50,133 nt of DNA from contig NZ_DJFS01000096.1 in assembly GCF_002432125.1 (NCBI RefSeq), forward strand, positions 1 to 50,133, written 5' to 3'. Below are positions 41,580 through 49,129 of the stretch, one piece after another. How positions within the stretch are numbered: position 1 is the stretch's first letter; each line of letters opens with the position of its first letter. Both the position numbers and the translations under genes were made by a program. The stretch comes from Brevundimonas sp. UBA5866 (lineage in GTDB: Bacteria > Pseudomonadota > Alphaproteobacteria > Caulobacterales > Caulobacteraceae). The notes below the pieces were generated by a model. The model saw only the letters and a list, made by a program, of their open reading frames with translations. It was not told the origin of the DNA and made no database searches.

Positions 41580-42827
41580 CTAGCTGTCCAGCGACAGTGA
41601 CGTCTGCGGCATAGCGAACTCCGGACAACCGCTCAGCTCGCCGTACAGCATGCTGAGTTCCTCGAAGACGCGATTCCAGGCGAACTGCTCGACCATCTTC
41701 AGTCGCGCCGCACGCCCCAGCGCTTCTATGTCGCGCTCAAACAAGGCTTCTATAGCCTCCGCATAGACACCGGCTTCGGCCCGCGGGGCCAGCTGGCCGA
41801 CACTCGAATCGACTGTCTCGGCCACACCGCCGGAGTTGACGCCAACCACAGGGCGTCCGCAGGCCATCGCTTCCAGAACGATAAGACCGAAAGGCTCCTT
41901 GTCGTTTGCATGGACGAAGGCATCCACACTGGCGACGATCTTTGCCACCGCCTTGGGGTCTTTCTCGTATTCCAGCGAGATCACCCGATCTTCGGCTGGC
42001 ATGCCCTGTCCGGCTCCGACCAGAATCAGGTGGTACGGATCACCCAGCTTCTGGACCGCCTCGATCAGGACATCGACATTCTTCTCTTTTGCAGGCCGTC
42101 CCGCAAAGCACAGCAGGCGCGCATCCGCAGGCAGGCCGACCTTTTTCAGCAGCCAGTCGCGGTCACGGCGCTCCGGTGTGAAGGTATCGATCTCCACACC
42201 CAGCGGCCGGATGAAGATATTGCCAACGCCCGCCTCTTCCAGACGACGCGCGATAAAGCGACTCGGCGAGACGACCCGGTCGAACTGGGAGAACAGCTTG
42301 GCCCAGCGTTTCTCGACCGGCTTCTTCGCCCATTCCCCGAAATGCAGCGCGGCCAGAGCCGCAGGGTCTGAGTGGCAAAAGCCCACGACCGGCGCACCGA
42401 CTCGCTGCCCGGCCTCCAGGGCACCCTGCCCTGCCGTATAGGGATCACCCGCCTCGATCACATCGGGATCCAGCGCCGATACCCATGCGCCCCATTTGCG
42501 CACGGAACTGGGCCAACGGTAGCCGTCACCGAAAGGCAGCTTGGGCGAGCGGATATGTACGATGCCGTCGCGCCCGACGAAATGTTTGGCACCGGGCACG
42601 ACCAGAGTGTGATCGACGCCAGGACGGTTGGCATGAAGCCAGGACTGCTTGGCCAGCAGGTAGCGTTTCACGCCCCCTGAACGGGGCGCAAACAGCATCG
42701 TGGTATCCACCAGACGCGGCCTGTCTGTCTGGGCCATGCGCTTCAATCTTTGCAAGGTGGAGCCGATCTGCTCATCCAGCCCAGGAAGCAAACTGAACTC
42801 AGCTTCCTGAATGTCGACTTGGCTCAT
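41580..42827 (-). CDS. glycosyltransferase family 4 (group 1)
   Basis: 415-residue cytoplasmic or membrane-associated GT-B enzyme. The N-terminal acceptor domain (about 38-225) opens with DTTMLFAPRSGGVKRYL, and the C-terminal donor domain has RLLCFAGRPAKEKNVDVLIEA and the E-x7-E motif EPFGLIVLEAMACGRPVVG (Glu311 and Glu319), which places it in the retaining GT4 family. The first 35 residues are an extra low-conservation segment. Sugar donor and acceptor cannot be told; no other polysaccharide genes are nearby. It stands alone, divergent from the autotransporter gene, with a promoter and palindrome upstream (42907-42957). Confidence 0.92.
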   Translation of the reverse strand: MSQVDIQEAEFSLLPGLDEQIGSTLQRLKRMAQTDRPRLVDTTMLFAPRSGGVKRYLLAKQSWLHANRPGVDHTLVVPGAKHFVGRDGIVHIRSPKLPFGDGYRWPSSVRKWGAWVSALDPDVIEAGDPYTAGQGALEAGQRVGAPVVGFCHSDPAALAALHFGEWAKKPVEKRWAKLFSQFDRVVSPSRFIARRLEEAGVGNIFIRPLGVEIDTFTPERRDRDWLLKKVGLPADARLLCFAGRPAKEKNVDVLIEAVQKLGDPYHLILVGAGQGMPAEDRVISLEYEKDPKAVAKIVASVDAFVHANDKEPFGLIVLEAMACGRPVVGVNSGGVAETVDSSVGQLAPRAEAGVYAEAIEALFERDIEALGRAARLKMVEQFAWNRVFEELSMLYGELSGCPEFAMPQTSLSLDS

Positions 42828-42906
42828 GTATTTTAACCTTCAGGGTACGGCTCACTGTAACGCGCAACCTGCCTGCTGGATGCCGACCAATCTAAACGAA
42901 TCGCAC

Positions 42907-42957
42907 AGTCAGGATGAACGGATCCTGACTTAATAGCGTGGGCATATTGCACTGTAA
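42907..42957 (-). promoter_or_regulatory. candidate promoter and palindrome upstream of the glycosyltransferase
   Basis: Minus-strand TTACAG (42957-42952), 16-base spacer, TATTAA (42935-42930). Immediately after the -10 comes a perfect 9-base inverted repeat AGTCAGGAT/ATCCTGACT with a 6-base centre (42907-42930), which would cover the transcription start. This is the classic position for a repressor site. It could alternatively be a leader hairpin. Confidence 0.45.
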
Positions 42958-43102
42958 TGTGACCTCGCGCTTTACCGCCTAAAACGTACTCTTGGTCTTG
43001 CATTCGCCTCAAATCTGAGAAACTTGGGGTCAACGAGTGAAGGACCTGCTAAACGCAGGCTTTGCTTCATGACGTCTGATTGCATCGAGGGGTTAGTTTC
43101 GA

Positions 43103-46100
43103 ATGCGTGCACTTCTGGCCACAGCGGCAGCGATAGCTCCTCTAGTTGTCGCATCCGGCGCTTGGGCCGAGACGGTCATCACGACCTCCCGGACCTCGCC
43201 GATCCGCACCGCTACTGCCACTGGCTCCTCGCCGGACAGCATCCGTATTGCTGGTAATGGTTCTATTGTCGTCGGCTCCGGTACAGCTGTAACCATCGAT
43301 ACCTCGCACGATTTCAAAGTGGATTCGGGCGGCGGTATCAATATGGACAAGTCTGCCGATGGCTCGACCGCCATCCTTGTCCAACCGGGTCTGACGACCA
43401 ACATCGCGATTGCCGGCAGCATCCGCGTCACCGATTCTATCGAGACCTATCCGGATGACGACAAGGACGGCGATCTGGACGGCCCCTGGGCGACCGGATC
43501 GAACCGATATGGCTTACGCCTGGCAGGTCCCGGCACGACGACCGGCACGATTTCGCTTCAGGAAAGTGGCCTCATTCTGGTCGAGGGGAACGATTCCCGC
43601 GGCATCTCGATCGAAAGCGACCATAACGGCGCCATCACCACCCTTGGCAGCGTAACCGTTTTCGGTGACCGTTCGACCGCAATCCATATGGGTGGCCGCC
43701 AGACCGGTGCCGTAGACCTGCTGGGCAATATCAGGGCCACCGGCGAAGGTGCCAAGGCCATTGATATCCAGGGCGACGTTGATGGTCGCCTGAACATTCA
43801 GGGCACGGTTATCTCGACGGGTTACCGCTATACCCAGCGCCCCCTCGACCGCCCCGCGACCGGCGCGGTCAATGGCCAGATCTATTACCAGAATCTCGAC
43901 CCTGACGATCTGCTGCAAGGCGGCCCGGCCGTCACTATCGGCAGCAATCTGAACAACGGCCTGCTGTTTGATGCGCCTCCTTCCTATGGCCCCGGCGGAA
44001 TCGAGGGTGATGACGACGGCGACGGCATCAAGAACGGCGACGAGGATGATGACGGCGACGGCAAGAAGAACCGCGAGGACACCGACCGCGATGGCGACGG
44101 CATCCTCGACACCAGCGAAACGCGCGCCTCGATAACCTCTTTCGGTCAGGCGCCTGCCGTTCTTATCGGTTCCACGTCCCGCTCGATTACCCTGAATCAG
44201 GTCGGCACGGGTGACGATGCCTATGGTTTTGTGAACCGTGGCGCGATCACGGGCGCGGGTGTCTATGACAATATCGATGCCAACGCCGTAACCGTCGGCG
44301 CAGCTGGCGGTCAGTCCGTTACGATTGCGGGCGGCATGCGCAACCAGGGCGAAATCGTCTCCAGCTCGCTTCACGGCAACTCGACCGCGATTCGACTGAA
44401 CCAAGGCGCGACAACGCCGACGATCAACAACTCGGGCACTATCCGCGCCACGGGTAACTCGAACGTCGCGCGCCAGTTCACCGGCATCGAAGTCAATGCC
44501 GGCGCAAATCTGGGCAGCATCACCAACACCGGCTCGATCATCGCCGATGTGGCGGGTGGCAAGTCGAACGCGACGGCCATCAACGACCTGTCCGGCTCGG
44601 TGACCAACATCACCAACTGGGGCAATATCCTTGCCGTAGTGTCGAAACTTGACGACGCCGATACGGTCACCGGCAAGGGCGTGGCCATTAACGCCGCCAA
44701 CAATACGACCGGCCTGACCTTTATCCAGGATGGCATCGTCGGTGGCGTTACGGAAACGACCCCGGACACCGACAAGGACGGCGTTCCTGACGGCAAGGAG
44801 CCTTCGACCACGGGGGCGATCATCCTTGGCTCGGGTGCCGATGTCGTCGATATCCGTAATGGTACCGTCAATAGCGACATCAGCTTCGGCAATGGCGCGG
44901 ACCGCCTGCTGGTTTCGGGCGGTGCGGTCGTCACCGGCGCCATCAACTCGGGCGACGGCAACCTCGACATCAACATCAGCAAGGGCACGCTGGACGCCCG
45001 CCAAAACGGCGTGACCAACCTGACCGGCCTGAATGTCGGCGCTGACGGCACCCTGATCGTAACCCTGGACCCGGCCTCGGGTACGGGCGGCGGCTTCAAG
45101 GTCAATGGCGCTGCCACCCTGGCCGACGGTGCCGGTCTTGGCGTTCGTTTCAACAGCCTGATCACCGACCCGACCCGCTTCACCATCATTGACGCCGATA
45201 CCCTGAACCTCGGCAATATCGATCTGCCCTCGCTCGAAGCCAACTCGCCCTACGCTTATGTCGTCGGCGTTGATTCCGATGTGGCAGCCGGTCAGCTGTT
45301 CGTGGATGCCCGCCGTCGCACCGCCTCGGAAGCCGGTATGATCGCGGTCGAGGCCGATGCATACGAAGTGCTCTACAACGGCCTGTCCCGTAACGAGGCG
45401 ATCCGCAACTCCCTGCTTTCGCAGACGACCCGCGACGGCTTCTTCAACGTCTACGAACAACTGCTGCCGGATCACTCGGGCGGCCCGCTGATGTCGCTGT
45501 CCACCGGTGTCGATGCTGTGACCCGCGCCCTTACGGGACGCAATGCCTCGGCTGCCCAAGGCGAGACCAGCGCCTGGGTGCAGGAAATCAACTTCTACGC
45601 CGACAAGGACAAGACCGATACCTATGGCTTCCGTTCGGAAGGCTTCGGTGTGGCCGGTGGTGTGGAACGCGGCACCAAGGTCGGCGCTATCGGCCTGTCG
45701 ATGGCCTTCACCTCGTCCGATCTGGAAGATCCGGAAGCGGCTGCTGAAGAAGTCCTGTCGGCGAACCTGGTCGAAATGGGCTTGTACTGGCGCGCCCAAG
45801 GCCAGGCCTGGACCACCTGGGCCCGTGCCGCAGCAGGTTATGCATGGTTTGATGCCACCCGCCGACTGGTCGCTGACGGCATCAACCTGAAGAACGAGTC
45901 GAAATGGAACGGCTTCACCCTGTCGGCTGCCGGTGGTGCTTCGTATGAGCAGCACTTCGGCCGCCTGAACGTCCGTCCGGAAGTTTACGCCGAATATTTC
46001 TCGCTCAGCGAAGAAGCCCGCTCCGAGCGTGGCGGCGGTGACGGTTTCGACCTGAACATTCAGGACCGTGACGGTCACATCTTCTCGGGCGTGGCCGCCG

Positions 46101-46387
46101 TGAACATCGGTTACGGCTTCGGTCGTGACGGCTGGATCCGTCCGGAAGTCCGCGTCGGTTATCGCCACAACTTCTCGGTTGATGCCGGCGATACCATCGC
46201 CCGCTTCGCTTCGGGCGGCGACTCCTTCAAGCTGAAGGGTGTGGGCGTCGAAGGTGGCGGCCCGATCCTCGGTTTCCGCCTGAATGTCGGCAACGAACTG
46301 GGCATGCTGTCGATCACGGGCGATGCAGAGCTGCTCGAGGATTATGTCCGCTATACGCTGCTTCTGCGGGCCAGCTTCCGCTTCTAA
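43103..46387 (+). CDS. autotransporter with Asp-rich calcium-binding-like repeats
   Basis: 1094-residue type Va secreted protein. Sec signal peptide 1-22 (cleavage after AWA), a passenger of about 800 residues made of repetitive Gly/Asn/Thr-rich beta-strand sequence (many G-x-I-x-x-x-G and NSGTI or NTGSI turns, as in a beta-helix), and a C-terminal beta-barrel (about 825-1094) ending in RASFRF with terminal Phe, as required by BAM. Three Asp-rich inserts look like thrombospondin type 3 or EF-type calcium loops: residues 118-126, 302-338 (the longest) and 554-565. ATG 43103 has GAGGGG upstream. Probably a surface adhesin or structural protein; the role is inferred only from architecture. It is followed by a strong terminator and stands as a single gene. 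Confidence 0.93.
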   Translation: MRALLATAAAIAPLVVASGAWAETVITTSRTSPIRTATATGSSPDSIRIAGNGSIVVGSGTAVTIDTSHDFKVDSGGGINMDKSADGSTAILVQPGLTTNIAIAGSIRVTDSIETYPDDDKDGDLDGPWATGSNRYGLRLAGPGTTTGTISLQESGLILVEGNDSRGISIESDHNGAITTLGSVTVFGDRSTAIHMGGRQTGAVDLLGNIRATGEGAKAIDIQGDVDGRLNIQGTVISTGYRYTQRPLDRPATGAVNGQIYYQNLDPDDLLQGGPAVTIGSNLNNGLLFDAPPSYGPGGIEGDDDGDGIKNGDEDDDGDGKKNREDTDRDGDGILDTSETRASITSFGQAPAVLIGSTSRSITLNQVGTGDDAYGFVNRGAITGAGVYDNIDANAVTVGAAGGQSVTIAGGMRNQGEIVSSSLHGNSTAIRLNQGATTPTINNSGTIRATGNSNVARQFTGIEVNAGANLGSITNTGSIIADVAGGKSNATAINDLSGSVTNITNWGNILAVVSKLDDADTVTGKGVAINAANNTTGLTFIQDGIVGGVTETTPDTDKDGVPDGKEPSTTGAIILGSGADVVDIRNGTVNSDISFGNGADRLLVSGGAVVTGAINSGDGNLDINISKGTLDARQNGVTNLTGLNVGADGTLIVTLDPASGTGGGFKVNGAATLADGAGLGVRFNSLITDPTRFTIIDADTLNLGNIDLPSLEANSPYAYVVGVDSDVAAGQLFVDARRRTASEAGMIAVEADAYEVLYNGLSRNEAIRNSLLSQTTRDGFFNVYEQLLPDHSGGPLMSLSTGVDAVTRALTGRNASAAQGETSAWVQEINFYADKDKTDTYGFRSEGFGVAGGVERGTKVGAIGLSMAFTSSDLEDPEAAAEEVLSANLVEMGLYWRAQGQAWTTWARAAAGYAWFDATRRLVADGINLKNESKWNGFTLSAAGGASYEQHFGRLNVRPEVYAEYFSLSEEARSERGGGDGFDLNIQDRDGHIFSGVAAVNIGYGFGRDGWIRPEVRVGYRHNFSVDAGDTIARFASGGDSFKLKGVGVEGGGPILGFRLNVGNELGMLSITGDAELLEDYVRYTLLLRASFRF

Positions 46388-46412
46388 GGAAGGCCACAGC
46401 CCAAATATGCGA

Positions 46413-46443
46413 ACAGCCGCCGGAGATATCCGGCGGCTGTTTT
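46413..46443 (+). terminator. strong intrinsic terminator of the autotransporter gene
   Basis: 11-pair stem ACAGCCGCCGG/CCGGCGGCTGT (46413-46423 and 46430-46440), loop AGATAT, then TTTT; it begins 26 bases after the stop codon. Confidence 0.92.
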
Positions 46444-46459
46444 GCTGTCTGGATGCAGC

Positions 46460-47224
46460 TCACTCAGAGCAGTTGTCTCCACGCGTCTTGCGCAGCTCCG
46501 GCTCTTCCTGCGGCACCATTCTTCGCCCGTCCCAACTGAACATTTGCCGGGCGCACAGGTGCGGCCCCTCCTCCCATGAGGCCAGGACATTGTTTCCGCC
46601 AACGCCGAACCGAAGCTGAAGATACGGGTAGTCTTCGCCCCCCAGCTCCAACCAGTGCAGCTCGCCCGTGCGCTTGTTGCCGACGACACCTGTCGTACAA
46701 CCCGTACCGCACCCCCAACGGATGACCACATAATTACCGGCCAGGTTCGGTGCGCCCTGCCAACCATCGCGGATACGCGTACGATAGTTATAGAAGCCGC
46801 CGGTGAGATTCGGCCCGCTGGACATGGAACGCTCGCGAGCGGATGGCGGCGGGACTGGGTCATTGGCATCATCATACCCGACGCCAGAGGTCCTATCGTT
46901 CTCGATTGGCGCGGGCGGCGTCTCGTCCGGCTCTGGAACGGCGGGCGTCTGGATGACAGCAGCCTGTGGCGGTGCCTCACGCACAACCTGCGGCGTACGG
47001 TTGTTCAGTACGAAAATCGTGGCCCCGGCCGTCACAACAGCCAAAGCCGCTATGGACCCCAGCAACAGGACCTTTGACCCACCACCTGAACGCGGCGCGG
47101 CAGCGGGTGCCTGCGCGGGCTCGTCCATAAGACGCTTTTCGCGTTCGAACTCCTGCTGTGTCAGGGCACCGCTTTCGCGCAGGCGGTTCAGGCGTTCCAA
47201 ACGATCAAGACGGCTATCCGTCAT
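46460..47224 (-). CDS. SHOCT-like, membrane-anchored periplasmic-domain protein
   Basis: 254 residues. The N-terminal LDRLERLNRLRESGALTQQEFEREKRLM (about 5-33) is a SHOCT-type short helical domain, a Pro/Ala linker follows, then one transmembrane helix (about 50-72), then a Pro-rich stalk and a periplasmic domain of about 120 residues (135-254). The domain reads RIRDGWQGAPNLAGNYVVIRWGCGTGC, a KRTGEL turn, LRFGVGGNNVLASWEEG and a terminal CARQMFSWDG, with four or five cysteines that could form disulfides. The next gene upstream (47299-47898) carries the same domain. Topology N-in, C-out is inferred. Function unknown to me; similar domains occur as lone proteins in other alphaproteobacteria. 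Confidence 0.85.
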   Translation of the reverse strand: MTDSRLDRLERLNRLRESGALTQQEFEREKRLMDEPAQAPAAAPRSGGGSKVLLLGSIAALAVVTAGATIFVLNNRTPQVVREAPPQAAVIQTPAVPEPDETPPAPIENDRTSGVGYDDANDPVPPPSARERSMSSGPNLTGGFYNYRTRIRDGWQGAPNLAGNYVVIRWGCGTGCTTGVVGNKRTGELHWLELGGEDYPYLQLRFGVGGNNVLASWEEGPHLCARQMFSWDGRRMVPQEEPELRKTRGDNCSE

Positions 47225-47298
47225 GTCTACTCCGATCCAAAACTCATCAGAGCTTCAATCGTTGGGAGCAGTGCTTCGTTCCTAATGCAGAGCCAGGT

Positions 47299-47898
47299 TC
47301 AATCGCCATCCAATGCGCGGTCGCAACCGGCGTCCTCATACGGAAACTCGACTATGTCACTATCGGCCGCCAGTTGCCCCCCGGTCCAGCGATAGCTGGC
47401 CCGCGCACAGTTCGCGCCTCGGACATTGATCCACGACAGTACCAGATAGGCACTTTCACGCGACGACGTTGCGACCAGATCGGGCATGTCCTCGAATCCC
47501 ATGCCCGTTTGCACGATCTCGCCGGTCAGCAGATTACCGACAATCAGCTCCCGACAGTCATTGTCATCGCAGGACAACGTCATCTGCACATAATGATCGG
47601 CCAGATTCGGACCTTGCGCCCACCGACTCCGGATTCGCGCGGTATGAGCGCGCAAATCAGCGGGAATGACAGGGGCCACATAGCTCTGCGCCGATGACAC
47701 GGCAGGCATCACACCGTCTGCGGTCGATTCTGGCGATTCAGTCGGCGCACCTTCAGAGGAAGCAGATGCGACTGGGGCCGTGGCGGGTGTGACAGGAGCG
47801 TCCGTCCCCTCTGGCAGCAATGCCATAGCGCTGGCCCCCGCGCCTATCAGCGCAGCGACGGTGGCTCCGATGACGAAAATTTTCTGGCGATCGGCCAT
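47299..47898 (-). CDS. membrane-anchored periplasmic protein, paralogue of the 46460-47224 product
   Basis: 199 residues: an N-terminal anchor or uncleaved signal (IFVIGATVAALIGAGASAMALL, about 7-28), an Ala/Pro/Ser/Glu-rich stalk (30-75), then a domain of about 110 residues. It parallels the neighbour step by step: RIRSRWAQGPNLADHYVQMTLSCDDNDC against RIRDGWQGAPNLAGNYVVIRWGCGTGC, GNLLTGEI against GNKRTGEL, and a terminal ANCARASYRWTGG against HLCARQMFSWDGR. It lacks the SHOCT segment. ATG 47898 has AGGGGA upstream; the open frame continues much further but would cross the terminator and the tRNA-Gln gene, so it is rejected. 74 bases separate it from its paralogue; they may form one unit. Confidence 0.85.
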   Translation of the reverse strand: MADRQKIFVIGATVAALIGAGASAMALLPEGTDAPVTPATAPVASASSEGAPTESPESTADGVMPAVSSAQSYVAPVIPADLRAHTARIRSRWAQGPNLADHYVQMTLSCDDNDCRELIVGNLLTGEIVQTGMGFEDMPDLVATSSRESAYLVLSWINVRGANCARASYRWTGGQLAADSDIVEFPYEDAGCDRALDGD

Positions 47899-47990
47899 GT
47901 CTGCATCCCCTGCGAATATTCCGCGGGGAGAATAATGGTGAAGGATCGCGATGCCCCTCCCGCGCCTATGGGATTGAGGGGGCCGATAAG

Positions 47991-48020
47991 CAAAAAGGCC
48001 GCCCTGACGGGCGGCCTTTT
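47991..48020 (-). terminator. terminator of tRNA-Gln (also readable on plus strand)
   Basis: Stem GGCCGCCC/GGGCGGCC (47997-48004 and 48009-48016), loop TGAC, flanked by AAAAA on the left and TTTT on the right. On the minus strand it lies ten bases after the tRNA-Gln 3' end. Confidence 0.9.
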
Positions 48021-48029
48021 GAAGCCGGA

Positions 48030-48103
48030 TGGCTGGGGAACTAGGACTCGAACCTAGAATGACGGTACCAAAAACCGTAGTGTTACCATTACACCATTCC
48101 CCA
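48030..48103 (-). tRNA. tRNA-Gln (anticodon TTG)
   Basis: 74 bases with encoded CCA. On the minus strand the acceptor TGGGGAA pairs with TTCCCCA, the D-arm contains GGTGTAATGGTAAC, the anticodon loop TTTTGGT gives TTG, and the T-arm is CTAGGTTCGAGTCCTAG. Confidence 0.97.
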
Positions 48104-48151
48104 CCGCTTCCGGTGAACCGCTGGGGAGCAGTGCGCCCGGGCGATGTGTGG

Positions 48152-48180
48152 TAGATACCCCCACGCTTTTCGTTTCGCAA
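48152..48180 (-). promoter_or_regulatory. promoter of tRNA-Gln
   Basis: Minus-strand TTGCGA (48180-48175), 17-base spacer, TATCTA (48157-48152); transcription would start about 40 bases before the tRNA. Confidence 0.65.
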
Positions 48181-48250
48181 CACCTTTCTCGCTGAAATTG
48201 CAGAAATTTTCATAGAGCAATGTCTTTTTTCAAAACTGCTATTTTGGCTC

Positions 48251-48279
48251 TTGCAGCACCGAAACAGGGTGGCTATACA
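48251..48279 (+). promoter_or_regulatory. promoter of tRNA-Pro
   Basis: -35 TTGCAG (48251-48256), 17-base spacer, -10 TATACA (48274-48279), about 40 bases upstream of the tRNA. Confidence 0.7.
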
Positions 48280-48325
48280 CCCACTCCTCGGCGGCGGGCA
48301 GCGCCCCACCGCTTCGAGAACAAGT

Positions 48326-48402
48326 CGGAGTGTGGCTCAGTCTGGTAGAGCACCGCGTTCGGGACGCGGGGGTCGCAGGTTCGAATCCTGCCACTCCGAC
48401 CA
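48326..48402 (+). tRNA. tRNA-Pro (anticodon CGG)
   Basis: 77 bases with encoded CCA. Acceptor CGGAGTG pairs with CACTCCG, anticodon stem CGCG-TTCGGGA-CGCG gives CGG, and the T-arm is GCAGGTTCGAATCCTGC. It would be charged by the ProS encoded at 20.1-21.4 kb. Confidence 0.97.
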
Positions 48403-48486
48403 TCTTCTCTTCAAAATCTTGATGTTATAACCGCTCTGGTCCGCCAGTGCGGATTGTCGTGTTCGGTCTTTGGGCTAAGGTGCCTT

Positions 48487-49047
48487 ATGGCCAATACAAA
48501 ATCCCCCCTGCCCTCCGCAAAAGACGTCGTCGATTTCTGGATCCAAGCCGGTCCTCAAAAGTGGTTCGCCAAGGACGAAGCCTTTGACCGGGACTTCAAG
48601 TCGCGATTCCATGATGCCCATTTCGCCGCCGCCCGCCGTGAACTGGATGGATGGATGCAGACGCCCGAGGGCGCACTGGCGCTCATGATCCTGCTGGATC
48701 AGTATCCACGCAACGCATTCCGCGATACGGGCCACATGTTCGCAACCGATTCATTGGCGCTGTCCCTCTCGCGCCAAGCCATCGAAGCGGGCCACCACAA
48801 GGCAGTCGCCAGCGATCTGCAGCCCTTTATCCTGATGCCTCTCATGCATTCGGAATCGCTGCAGGACCAGCAGGGCCTCGTGGACATGCTGGACGCCGAC
48901 ACCCACCCCGACACCTATAAATATGCCGTTGTCCATCGGGACGTGATCGCGCAGTTCGGGCGTTTTCCCCACCGAAATGCCGCACTAGGCCGCGACACGA
49001 CCGCGCAAGAGACTGAATTCCTTAGGTCTGGCGGTTTTTCAGGCTAG
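48487..49047 (+). CDS. DUF924 family protein
   Basis: 186-residue soluble protein of the DUF924 family, predicted all-helical and TPR-like. Family marks are DVVDFWIQAGPQKWFAKDEAFDRDFKSRF, the middle GALALMILLDQYPRNAFRDTGHMFATD (the DQ-PRN-R core), FILMPLMHSESLQDQ, and the ending FGRFPHRNAALGR. No catalytic function is established for the family to my knowledge. ATG 48487 has an AAGG upstream; an upstream TTG would lengthen it by 11 residues without similarity to the family. It follows tRNA-Pro but is not obviously part of its transcript. Confidence 0.9.
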   Translation: MANTKSPLPSAKDVVDFWIQAGPQKWFAKDEAFDRDFKSRFHDAHFAAARRELDGWMQTPEGALALMILLDQYPRNAFRDTGHMFATDSLALSLSRQAIEAGHHKAVASDLQPFILMPLMHSESLQDQQGLVDMLDADTHPDTYKYAVVHRDVIAQFGRFPHRNAALGRDTTAQETEFLRSGGFSG

Positions 49048-49129
49048 CCGGCCAGGCCGTAAGGCTTGTGGCGAATGTATGGCTAAGCTATGCCGTGGCT
49101 AATTTACAACCGCGTTATGAAGTTAGCCT

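Noticed and set aside
43514..46168. 884-codon minus-strand open frame opposite the autotransporter
   Set aside because: Product of regular codon bias in a GC-rich gene; no domain or signal sequence, and the plus strand encodes a coherent signal peptide, passenger and barrel.
43103..46387. Horizontal transfer of the autotransporter region
   Set aside because: Codon use and base composition look like the neighbours, and no flanking repeats or mobility genes are visible; the adjacent tRNA repeats are about 1.6 kb away and do not bracket it.
47899..48309. N-terminal extension of the 47299-47898 protein
   Set aside because: It would translate through a terminator and the tRNA-Gln gene; ATG 47898 has a good ribosome site and a proper membrane anchor.
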